From the NCBI GenBank assembly GCA_016929205.1, contig JAFGJF010000492.1:1-10681 (forward strand): a stretch of DNA of 10,681 nt. The letters are read 5' to 3'. Positions within the stretch are counted from its first letter, which is position 1. Every line of letters starts with the position of its first letter. Below the pieces are notes generated by a model. It was not told the DNA's origin. It worked only from the letters and a program-made list of their open reading frames with translations, and ran no database searches. Positions 1 to 8,200 of the stretch are shown in pieces. Source of the stretch: Anaerolineae bacterium (lineage in GTDB: Bacteria > Chloroflexota > Anaerolineae > JAFGEY01). The position numbers were made by a program, and so were the translations under genes.

Positions 1-306
1 CAGTCGCCACCAAAGAACTTGCTGGACCGCCTTCAACAGCGTAAGCGCCAAGTCCTGGCCTTTATGTACGACTTCTGCGTTCCTTTTGACAACAACTTGG
101 CTGAACGCGACGTCAGAATGGTAAAGATCAAGCAGAAGGTATCAGGCACGTTTCGTACACTCGCTGGCGCCGAAACCTTCTGTGCTATCCGCAGTTATAT
201 CTCGACTGCCCGCAAACAAGGGCAGAATGTAATCGATGCACTTCATAGTGCCTTGATGGGCAATCCGTTCATCCCGCAACGGGTTGGGGGATTGCCTGAG
301 TGGTAA
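1..306 (+). CDS. IS66-family transposase, C-terminal part (5' end outside window)
   Basis: The reading frame is open from base 1 and ends at TAA 304-306, giving about 101 residues of a transposase whose start lies upstream of the window. The segment [16 protein letters not shown] followed by KQKVSGTFR, the [14 protein letters not shown] block and [14 protein letters not shown] is the typical C-terminal catalytic stretch of IS66-family DDE transposases. The glutamate of NLAER is the expected final acidic residue of the DDE triad. The tail GNPFIPQ is also usual for the family. Nothing is broken in the visible part, so the upstream copy could be complete. No IS66-type terminal inverted repeat is recognisable in the 15 bases before the next gene, so the right end of the element is missing or lies elsewhere. 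Transcription could read directly into the downstream genes. Confidence 0.93.
   Translation, partial: QSPPKNLLDRLQQRKRQVLAFMYDFCVPFDNNLAERDVRMVKIKQKVSGTFRTLAGAETFCAIRSYISTARKQGQNVIDALHSALMGNPFIPQRVGGLPEW
184..306 (+). repeat. Direct repeat of IS66 transposase tail, copy 1 (partner at 4981-5104)
   Basis: Hand alignment of 184-306 with 4981-5104 gives about 100 matches over 124 columns, roughly 80% identity, with one single-base gap. The longest perfect block spans about 22 bases across the codons for STARKQ. Both copies lie on the plus strand and flank the three-gene block at 322-4967. The divergence points to two different IS66 relatives or an old duplication, not to two ends of one recent element. 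Confidence 0.85.
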
Positions 307-321
307 CCAAGGAGGATAAAA

Positions 322-1701
322 ATGAGCTTGTCATTACGCCGACAGGCGATCAGGTTGTATGAGTTGGTCAATGGTCGCCATATCCTGGCACGCTTTGATG
401 CGTTGAACCGGATACAGTGGCAAAGCCGCACCGAGTTGCTCGCTTTGCAGCGAGACAAGTTGTGCCGTCTGCTCAGGTATGCTTATGCCAATATCCCTTA
501 TTATCATCTCATATTCGATCAGGTTGGTTTTCAGCCAGATGACGTCCTGGTCGATCCTGCCTTGCTGCAAAAGGTCCCAGTGTTAACCAAATCCATTATC
601 CGCGAGAATTTTGACGATCTGATCACGACAGAGAAAAAACGACGAGAAAGAATGAGCGAACGCTCAACTGCAGGTTCCACCGGCCAGCCATTGGTGTTTA
701 TGCGAGATATGGACTTTCGCGACAGCGTCATGGCCGAGATTCACCATCACCTGACTTGGAGCGGTTGGCAGTTCGGGCAGCCCCATGCCTACATTTTTGG
801 CGCCAGTTTTGAGGTGAGCTATGCACGGAACCTGCGTGCCCAATTGTTGCATTGGGCTTTGAACAGGTTTATTACCAACGCTTACGTTCTTTCAGAAGAA
901 AGCATGCACGCCTTTGCTGCCAAGTCTGTGCGTCTTCGCCCACGCTTGATTTCTGGTTATGCTTCCAGCATTTACCATTTTGCCCAATTCATACAAGATC
1001 ATCCGGCTTATGATCTGCGGTTCATTGATGCGGTTTTTTCTACATCCGAGGTGCTTTATCCTGCTCAACGGCAGTTGATCGAGCAGGTCTTTCACTGCAA
1101 GGTCTTTGCCAACTATGCCACAAGAGAGTTAGGTGCTCTAGGTTGTGAGTGCGAGGTTCACGATGGCATGCATACCAGTGTTGAAAACGCATATATCGAG
1201 ATCTTGCAAGATGGCAAGCCCGCCAAACCCGGAGAACCCGGTGATATTCTTGTGACGAATCTGAATAACTATGGCATGCCTTTTATCCGTTATCAATTGG
1301 CTGATGTCGTCGCGTGGAAGCCCGACGAGCCTTGTCCTTGTGGGCGCGCACATCCCAAGCTTGAGTTGGTAGAAGGACGTCACAACGATCTATTTAGAAA
1401 ACGAGATGGCAGTGTCGTGTGGGGAGGCATTGGCAATCCTCTGTGGAACATGGAGGGGGTCAAAAAGTTTCAGTTTATCCAAAAGACATTTGATTATGTG
1501 GTGGTCAAAGTTGTCAAGGACAAGCCGATGACACAAGCTCAACGATCTGAGGTTGAACGGGCAGTTAAAATCGCGCTGAGCGACCAAGTCAAACTGAATT
1601 TCGAGTTTCCCGACGATATTCCGGTGGAACGTTCTGGCAAACACCGCTACCAAATCTGCGAGATAGACGAATCGCGTTTAGAAGAGGAGCAGTCTACATA
1701 A
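322..1701 (+). CDS. PaaK/CapK-like adenylate-forming enzyme, copy 1
   Basis: This 459-residue protein has the usual length for the phenylacetate-CoA ligase/CapK branch of the ANL superfamily, which activates a carboxylate with ATP to an acyl-adenylate, usually for transfer to CoA. The phosphate-binding loop reads STAGSTGQP (residues 115-123). NYATREL (264-270) is the counterpart of the Y-x-S/T-x-E motif. IRYQLAD with D328 matches the ribose-binding RxxD region, and ERSGK with K440 is the likely C-terminal catalytic lysine. C275, C277, H280, H284 and the CPCGR pair C338/C340 could bind a metal, which is inferred. ATG 322 is chosen because AAGGAGG (309-315) lies six bases upstream. The stop is a tandem TAA-TAG. 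It is the first gene of a three-gene block with a paralog 54 bases downstream. The substrate is unknown; the cytosol is expected, as no signal peptide is seen. Confidence 0.88.
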   Translation: MSLSLRRQAIRLYELVNGRHILARFDALNRIQWQSRTELLALQRDKLCRLLRYAYANIPYYHLIFDQVGFQPDDVLVDPALLQKVPVLTKSIIRENFDDLITTEKKRRERMSERSTAGSTGQPLVFMRDMDFRDSVMAEIHHHLTWSGWQFGQPHAYIFGASFEVSYARNLRAQLLHWALNRFITNAYVLSEESMHAFAAKSVRLRPRLISGYASSIYHFAQFIQDHPAYDLRFIDAVFSTSEVLYPAQRQLIEQVFHCKVFANYATRELGALGCECEVHDGMHTSVENAYIEILQDGKPAKPGEPGDILVTNLNNYGMPFIRYQLADVVAWKPDEPCPCGRAHPKLELVEGRHNDLFRKRDGSVVWGGIGNPLWNMEGVKKFQFIQKTFDYVVVKVVKDKPMTQAQRSEVERAVKIALSDQVKLNFEFPDDIPVERSGKHRYQICEIDESRLEEEQST

Positions 1702-1755
1702 TAGTTCCAAGAGTTCGGCGAGGATTTGTGAGCGATCAGATAAAGGAAAGCCATC

Positions 1756-3102
1756 ATGATACAGCTAGTACATCGTCATGGGCTCAAGTTCTTTGATAGA
1801 ATCACCGGGCGAGAAATTGTGCCCCGATTGAATGAACTGAATCAGACGCAGTGGTTGAGTTCGGATGATCTCAATGCACTACAAATGCGCCGGCTGCATT
1901 CCTTGGTCGAATATGCCTATGCGTATGTGCCTCACTACAAACGGATATTCGATCAAGTCGGGTTTCGGCCAAGTGACCTCGAAAAAGACCCAGCAAGTTT
2001 CCAAAAGATTCCGCCGGTTACCAAATCGTACATACGAGATCATATGGACGAGTTTATCACCACCGAACCGGGCAGGCGCAGAGGCTTGTTACCAGACTGT
2101 ACTTCTGGTTCAACCGGCGAGCCATTTGCTTTCTGGATAGATCGCTACTGTCAGGATTATGCTGTCGCCACGACATTCAGACACCATACCTGGTGTGATT
2201 GGCAACCTGGTGAACCGCGCGCTTATCTTTGGGGTGCAACCCTGGTGTTGCCGTTCAAGACAAAGGTTCGAGACAAGATAAGAGATTTCATCTGGAATCG
2301 CTTCAGTGTCAATGCTTTCAACCTTTCTGACGAGTCCATGAATCATCTTGCCAAGCTGCTCCGAAAACACAAGCCCAAATTGCTCCACGGATACACTTCA
2401 GCGCTCTATTTCTTTGCCCGGTTTGTGCGCGACAAGGGCTGGAATGATATCAAGGTGCCGGCTGTTATCTCCTCAGCAGAAGTGCTGTTTCCTCACCAAA
2501 GGGAATATATCGAAGAAACATTCGACTGCCGCGTTTTTAACCGGTATGCCACGCATGAGGTAAGTGGAATTGCTTGTGAATGTGAATATCATACAGATAT
2601 GCATATCAGTTCAGAAACTGTCCGCTTGGAGATTCTTGACCAGGATGACGCACCTGTGGAGGATGGTGAGACCGGCGGTGTGGTGGTGACTAGTCTGACC
2701 AATTATGTCATGCCTTTTATTCGCTATCGTCTCGCGGATGTTGGCCGTATGAGCACCCGGCAGTGTCCTTGTGGCCGAGGGCAACCCATGCTAGAAGCGA
2801 TCGAAGGACGGCAGAATGATATGTTCAGGACGCGAGATGGGCGTACCGTGTTGTGGGGTATTGACAGACCTTTCAAGACGATGGAAGGAGTCCAAAAGTT
2901 CCAGCTTGTCCAAAAAAGTCTGGATTATGTCGTGGTACGGGTTGTCAAAGGAGAGCCTATGAACCAGGCTCAGAAGGCCAAGGTCGAGGAAACGCTCCGA
3001 GTTGCCTTGGGCAATCACATCAGAATAGATTTCGAGTTTCCGGACGAGATCTCTACGGAACGCTCGGGAAAGTACCGTTACACAGTTTGCGAAATAGACT
3101 GA
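1756..3102 (+). CDS. PaaK/CapK-like adenylate-forming enzyme, copy 2
   Basis: This 448-residue paralog of the preceding gene matches it along almost its whole length without large gaps, at about half identical residues by eye. The ATP loop is TSGSTGEP (116-123), closer to the family consensus than copy 1. NRYATHE (262-268), RYRLAD with D328, CPCGR (337-341) and SGKYR with K439 follow at nearly the same positions. The Cys/His set (C274, C276, H279, H283, C337, C339) is conserved, supporting a structural role. ATG 1756 has AAAGGA (1742-1747) eight bases upstream. The stop at 3100-3102 is 14 bases before the next start, so it is very likely cotranscribed with the synthetase gene. The conserved catalytic residues suggest that both copies are active, perhaps on different acids. 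Neither substrate nor acceptor can be told from the sequence. Confidence 0.88.
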   Translation: MIQLVHRHGLKFFDRITGREIVPRLNELNQTQWLSSDDLNALQMRRLHSLVEYAYAYVPHYKRIFDQVGFRPSDLEKDPASFQKIPPVTKSYIRDHMDEFITTEPGRRRGLLPDCTSGSTGEPFAFWIDRYCQDYAVATTFRHHTWCDWQPGEPRAYLWGATLVLPFKTKVRDKIRDFIWNRFSVNAFNLSDESMNHLAKLLRKHKPKLLHGYTSALYFFARFVRDKGWNDIKVPAVISSAEVLFPHQREYIEETFDCRVFNRYATHEVSGIACECEYHTDMHISSETVRLEILDQDDAPVEDGETGGVVVTSLTNYVMPFIRYRLADVGRMSTRQCPCGRGQPMLEAIEGRQNDMFRTRDGRTVLWGIDRPFKTMEGVQKFQLVQKSLDYVVVRVVKGEPMNQAQKAKVEETLRVALGNHIRIDFEFPDEISTERSGKYRYTVCEID

Positions 3103-3103
3103 C

Positions 3104-3111
3104 AGAAGGAG
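3104..3111 (+). promoter_or_regulatory. Shine-Dalgarno site that fixes the synthetase start at ATG 3117
   Basis: AGAAGGAG ends five bases before ATG 3117. An in-frame TTG at 3087 lies further upstream but inside the preceding gene and has no comparable site, so ATG 3117 is preferred. Confidence 0.75.
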
Positions 3112-3116
3112 CACTG

Positions 3117-4967
3117 ATGGATAGCGGTTCTGAAATCCAATTTGGCAGCTTTACCGTTTTTGGTTTTGTCAAAAGACCAGAGGCATTCCTTCGTCACGAG
3201 ATGTCGGCTCGCCTGGGGATTCCGCTGAGGACAATCGATTTTGGCACGGCTGGCCATTTCTTCTTTTACACATCTTATGGTCAAGTGGCGGAAACAAGCG
3301 AGGCGATTGTTCTCAAGCTGGGGCTTTTGCATTCCTCACAGGAGGAACCCATCTCGGCGCAGCAGTTGTTGGAGCACAAGTGGATCAGCCCGCAATCCGT
3401 GAATGCAGACGTGTTGCGCGGCAACGCATTGGTGGCTTGTTTCAGCAAAACATCTCCCGAGTTCTGTGTATACAAAACGCTTTTATCCGTGCCCCAGTTA
3501 TATTTTTCCCAGTTTGAGGGCGGTGTGCTTTGCACCGATGGCCCCAGGCCGCACATCGCTTTACGCGATCGGGTCGCAGTCAACAAAGACGCAATCGCGC
3601 AGCATTTTCTCTTTCGATACGTTCTCGGACGCCATACCTATTTTGATGGCATCCAGCGACTCTTGTCCGGTGAGATATTCCGCTGGCATAATGGGCAAAT
3701 AGAAACGCGGATGCTGCGTGACTTGCGTCCAGAACATGGGGCACCTCGGTTTACTCGCGCTGATTCGAAGGCAATTGATACTCTCTATGGCGAAATGAGC
3801 AATACGATGGGGGCCTACCTGCGCGATATCGACCAGACCGGATTTGCGTTTGCCAGTATGCTTTCGGGAGGTGTTGACTCGACGATCATGCAATTGCTCA
3901 TCAACGATCACGTGACCATACCTGACAGACGCAAGTCGTTTAGCTATGCAATGCAAACCCCTGAATTCGAGTTTGAAGTCGAATATGCCAGAGAGGCTGC
4001 TCAACGTCTGGAAACGCAGCACACCTTTGTGACGATAACTCCACAAGATTACCCAGCGCTACTTGTAGAGACAACTGAGACTCTTGGCTTTCCCATTACG
4101 GCTGAAACTTACCCATGTAAATTGGCACTGGCCAAGCATATAAAAGAGAACTGCGAAAACGTTCGGTTTTTCTTTTTGGGCAATGGTGCTGATTCGCTGC
4201 ATGGGACGACTTTGGCAAAAAAGGTGGACCTTGTGGAAAAGGTCCGTCATATCCCAGCTTCGAGCTTGTTCTTGAAACTTGCTGCCGACTTGATCAACCC
4301 GCTGGCTGCAAAAAAGGCCCATGGGTTGCGCCAGGTTGCCGGTATGCTGCCCGAGTTGGGCAACCCTCGATCGTACAAGATCCCGGCCAATATCACAGCC
4401 GTCTACTCAAACATTGAGATGGCACGCCGTGCTTTTGGTGATCAGGCACTTGCAGAAGCGCTTGAATACCGGCACTATATCGAAGACGTTTATTTGGGTA
4501 GTAATCATCATAATGAAAAGGTTCATATGATTGAGTTTCTGAATGATGCGTATGAGTGTGGTGCCGTCGTCAACCATCTGTATCTTGCGCATGAGAGCCA
4601 ACAAACCTATTTTTACCTGGATGAGGATGTGATACGCATTGCCCTCGCTTTCGACCCAGGCATTCGCTTTGTCCAGGGGCGAAAGGTCAAGCCCCTTTTG
4701 AAGGCTATTCTAGAGCGAACCCCTTTTTCTGACATTACAAGAAGACCCAAGGGTGCTTCTGTGTTTAACAAGGGGTTGCACGATTGGATGCAAAGTGGAC
4801 CGCTTCGTGATATGGTACTCTCAATAGAGCGCCCGGAGTTCCTGAGCAAGGCAGATTTCAATAAACTGCTCCAAGTTCCAACTTGGTCTCCCTTGGATGA
4901 GCCTAATTGGTTGCTGTGGAATCTGCTGATATTCGATCTTTTCCAAAAGCGAGTTCTCAAAGGATAA
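3117..4967 (+). CDS. Asparagine-synthetase-like amide synthetase lacking the glutaminase cysteine
   Basis: This is a 616-residue protein with the two-part build of class B asparagine synthetases. Residues about 1-210 resemble the N-terminal Ntn-type glutaminase fold (GRHTYFDGIQRLLSGE is the typical end of that domain), but the chain begins MDSGSE, so the catalytic Cys that should follow Met is absent. The synthetase half has the PP-loop SGGVDS (250-255), which binds ATP and forms the acyl-adenylate. GNGADSLHG (355-363) replaces the usual G-E-G-A-D-E. A late RRPKGASV segment is also typical. It should therefore use ammonia or an amine donor rather than glutamine, as in beta-lactam synthetases and lasso-peptide cyclases of the same superfamily. 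It follows the PaaK-like pair by 14 bases, which suggests a shared pathway of acid activation and amide formation. The exact product is unknown. Confidence 0.85.
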   Translation: MDSGSEIQFGSFTVFGFVKRPEAFLRHEMSARLGIPLRTIDFGTAGHFFFYTSYGQVAETSEAIVLKLGLLHSSQEEPISAQQLLEHKWISPQSVNADVLRGNALVACFSKTSPEFCVYKTLLSVPQLYFSQFEGGVLCTDGPRPHIALRDRVAVNKDAIAQHFLFRYVLGRHTYFDGIQRLLSGEIFRWHNGQIETRMLRDLRPEHGAPRFTRADSKAIDTLYGEMSNTMGAYLRDIDQTGFAFASMLSGGVDSTIMQLLINDHVTIPDRRKSFSYAMQTPEFEFEVEYAREAAQRLETQHTFVTITPQDYPALLVETTETLGFPITAETYPCKLALAKHIKENCENVRFFFLGNGADSLHGTTLAKKVDLVEKVRHIPASSLFLKLAADLINPLAAKKAHGLRQVAGMLPELGNPRSYKIPANITAVYSNIEMARRAFGDQALAEALEYRHYIEDVYLGSNHHNEKVHMIEFLNDAYECGAVVNHLYLAHESQQTYFYLDEDVIRIALAFDPGIRFVQGRKVKPLLKAILERTPFSDITRRPKGASVFNKGLHDWMQSGPLRDMVLSIERPEFLSKADFNKLLQVPTWSPLDEPNWLLWNLLIFDLFQKRVLKG

Positions 4968-4968
4968 G

Positions 4969-5104
4969 ATGAACGCAAATGTTGTACGCAGCTATGTCTC
5001 GACTGCCCGCAAACAAGGACAGAGTGCAATCGACACACTGCACAGTGCTTTGATAGGCAATTCGTTCATCCCGCAACAAGTTGCGGGGATGGCCGGAGTA
5101 GTAG
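4969..5104 (+). pseudogene. IS66 transposase tail remnant, frameshifted
   Basis: The frame from ATG 4969 encodes [12 protein letters not shown] and LHSALIGNSFIPQ, clearly the same C-terminal stretch as the IS66 gene at the left edge. Homology begins near 4981, so the first residues (MNAN) are not transposase. Compared with copy 1, one extra base in the G-rich run around 5084-5088 shifts the frame. The ancestral stop is visible at TAG 5099-5101, followed by a second TAG, while the open frame runs on to 5166 through unrelated sequence. The ATG is one base after the TAA of the synthetase gene and has AAAGGA at 4959-4964, so a peptide of about 65 residues could be made by coupled translation. That would be accidental; a decayed remnant is the best reading. 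Confidence 0.85.
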
Positions 5105-5210
5105 CCTTTTCCATGGGCAATAGCTTATCAAGTTCTGACTGTACCTGGTGTTCAGATGGATGCTGATAATCGGGCAGGTGAACCCATAGAAAGTGCAGAG
5201 GAGAGATTCT
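5105..5210 (+). promoter_or_regulatory. Gap before the giant gene with a possible -10 element
   Basis: GATAAT at 5165-5170 matches five of six bases of the sigma-70 -10 consensus and would place a start near 5177, leaving a short leader. The expected -35 position (about 5142-5147, TACCTG) is poor, so this is a weak candidate. No hairpin terminator follows the synthetase gene or the IS66 remnant, so read-through from upstream is also possible. Confidence 0.2.
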
Positions 5211-5288
5211 ATGATGAAAAAACGCGTTCTTTCTTTTGTAATGTTGTTTTTCTTGTTGGTATCTGAACCGGGGTCCTTGGCGATAGCT
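5211..5288 (+). other. Signal peptide coding region
   Basis: Residues 1-26 have a basic start (KKR), a hydrophobic core rich in Leu, Phe and Val, and an AIA-G junction that fits signal peptidase I. Cleavage after VWA at 31 is the alternative. Confidence 0.85.
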
Positions 5289-8200
5289 GGGACTGTTTGG
5301 GCTATCTCAACAGAGGATATCAGTTCTCCGGATAGGGTACAGGTCGGTGAAAGAATAGAGGGCAGTAGTTTTCCTATCCCTCAACTATTGGATAGCAACA
5401 GCGAGCCTCAAGGTCCGCCCGGCAAATTAGCTTACCAACTTGAAGCCGCTTCGATCTCACCAACACTCGATCGCGACTTTGATGGCATGATCGATAGTGT
5501 TGAAGAGGCTGGCTGGCGCAATGCAATAGGCTTGTTTGTCACCGATCCGCTGAATCCCGATATCGACGGCGACGGATTGGTCGATGGCAAGGAAAAGCTG
5601 TACGATTCGGACCCGCTCGACAAATATAGCCCCGGCATATATGTTGAGTATGAAGACCAGCTCATGACTCGGCAGTACTATGCGACTGAGCCTCGCGCGC
5701 ATTTGCAGATGGTTTACCCCTATCCATGGGGATGGCAACAGTACGGCGATCACCTAATCAGTTTCACCGCCGTTGTTGTTCGGCGGGGTTCGTCCTTTTC
5801 TGTAGGCGGGCCGATTGGCGCCTCGCTCCAAATCACCAAGAGTCTGGGTTCTCTGACTAACCTCAGTTATGCACAAGACCCCTGCACGGGCCGGTGGCGC
5901 ATTTCTGTGCCCTCGAGTGGAACTGTGGGTACATACGGCATTGTCTTGCAGGATGGGGAGTGGAGTAAAAGCCTCAAACTGCATGTCATCTTTGAGTTGC
6001 CTACTCCAACCTCGGGCATGACGCAGGCAATGATCGATACATTTCTGTATGACGATAACCGCGACAACACCCGGGACGAAAGGACGGTCCTGTTTGGTGA
6101 TTTTACATACGATCACGGCGACAGCGGATATTCTTGGATTCCGACAGGTTCGTTCATAAACGCTGGAGGTGGTTATTCATTCAGTCTCCAGCAATTTGAG
6201 CCGTTTGTCTTTGAAACGCACGTTATGAGGGCGATCAATGGACGTACAGGCCAATGGGATGCGGCTGTAGACCTGATTGAACGCGTGGATCAAACGACCC
6301 GGTTCAATAACCCCAGACCCCTCTTTTCTTCTTGGAATACACTCCATCCGGGTCTTGCCGACGATAGCAATCAGTGTTCCAATATTGCCGGTCTGGTAAC
6401 AGCCTTTGCACGGTCGGCAGGGATCCCATCTCGTGCCTTTTTTGTGGACTGGTACAGTAACACCTTTGATCACGCAGACGAGCTTTGGATCAACGGCACT
6501 TGGTATTCGACCAGAGGCTACGCACAGCGAGAAGACGCCTGTGTATACGACGAGAACCAGATCGTTTGGGATTGCGCGGAAGGTATTACTAATCTTCGCA
6601 GTAGAACTAACTGGGGCCGGTACGTCTATAGACCCTGGCATCTGGATGGGACGAGATCGGGCAGTGCGATCCTGACCGCAGACGAGACTTGGGGCGGCAA
6701 TCTCGGTTGGGGTGACGACGAACCGATGATACACGACTACCGTTGGGCATCCTGGGATTGGGATGGTGTGATAAGGTATTCTTGGTTTGATACTCTGTTT
6801 GTGCCATACTGGGTCTACTGGGGATGGGGACAGGAACCACAAATCTTGGGGTCGCTCCCTGGCAGTTGGCCTACCGTACGAGACTTTACGGTTGATGCGT
6901 CGCCTGATTCTCGAACTGTTGCGCAGGGCGAGTCGACCACCTTTGCCGTCAGTGCAGATACCAGTGATGGCTTTAGCAATCCTGTCCAGTTTGTAGACCA
7001 AGATGGCAACCCTCGTGTCACGGGGGTACCGGCTAACACGACAATCGAATTCAGTATCGAACAATGTGTGCCGGACTGCAGTAGCACGCTTACCGTGATC
7101 ACGACACCGAGCACTCCTGCTGGAACTTATCAATTGACCATCACCGGTCGTGGACACACCAGTCCCAGAAGCTACGAGGGATGGTATCGGGATACCACGG
7201 TCACGCTCATCGTCACGCCTCAGCCTGATTTCACGATTACCGCGCTGCCAGGCAGCGCTAGCGTCGTCCAGAGTAGTTCGGCCAATTTCACAGTGAATCT
7301 CGATGCCTTGGATGGCTTTAGCGAGAATGTGGGTCTTTCTGTCACCGGAGTGCCGATGAGTACGACAGCCTCCTTTGCTCCAAACGCGACCTGCACTCCA
7401 ACTTGCTCAAGGGTGCTCTCTCTTGATGCCGCTGCAGATGCGCCTGTCGGCACGCATACCGTAACCATTCATGGTGACAGTGGCTCTTTGCATCACACAA
7501 CCACCGTCTATCTGACTATAGATGCCAGTGTGAGTATGGCTTCAACTCAAGCTGTTGCGCGGCTCACACCGTCTGTCCAGATTGCGAGCACTGAGGTGCT
7601 TGACAAGGATTCAGTTCCTGTGCCTGCTACATCCCCCTTTGTATCTCGTGACACAACGCATAGTGATGGTTGGCTGCACGACAGTGGACCAGCAGGTTTG
7701 GCGGTTCGCGGTATAGGTGATCAAGGTGTTGATCTGGATGGAGATGGCTACTTTGACCAACTCGTCGTAGAGATCGAGGCTATGGCTACACAGCCGGGCA
7801 CGTATTGGTTTCAGGGACAGCTCGGCATTGATGGCTATGATAGCACTTTGTTTGTAGCTGGTGGGTTGATCGATACTGCTGTCGTTCGTGCTGATTTGGT
7901 GGCAGGAATCAATAAGGTCCGACTTGCTTTTGACGGCCTACGGATTTTTGCCGCCAAAGTAGATGGTCCCTATCTCCTCAAATATCTGTCTGTCACCAAT
8001 GTCGACGAGCCCGGCCCGACCGAATTCGTAAACGATGCCCTGGAGATGTGGTCTTCAGTCTATGAGACATCTCCTTACCAGGCGGACGAATTCCAGAATC
8101 GAGGTGCAGCGCTGGCTGAACAGTTCATCGAGCACGGTATCGACGAGGATAGCGACTCGCTCTACGAATCCCTGATCTTGGAGGTGCCCCTGCGTGTATA

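Noticed and set aside
41..47. GTAAGCG at 41-47 and CGCTTAC at 879-885 as IS66 terminal repeats.
   Set aside because: Both fall inside intact coding sequence at positions that cannot be element ends; seven-base matches are expected by chance.
3087..3116. A TTG start at 3087 for the synthetase gene.
   Set aside because: It would overlap the preceding gene by 16 bases without a ribosome site, while ATG 3117 has a well-placed one.
322..4967. A lasso-peptide biosynthesis cluster, because of the cysteine-less asparagine-synthetase-like enzyme.
   Set aside because: No precursor peptide, no small RRE protein and no B2-type leader peptidase is encoded nearby. The transglutaminase-like region at 5700-6600 is part of a huge exported protein and is not a leader peptidase.
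5193..5210. A GTG start at 5193 for the giant protein.
   Set aside because: It lacks a Shine-Dalgarno sequence and would put MQRRDS before a good signal peptide; ATG 5211 has AGAGGAGAG just upstream.
6177..7157. A 326-codon minus-strand open frame.
   Set aside because: It lies wholly antisense to the giant gene, has no recognisable domain, and has a composition typical of a shadow frame.
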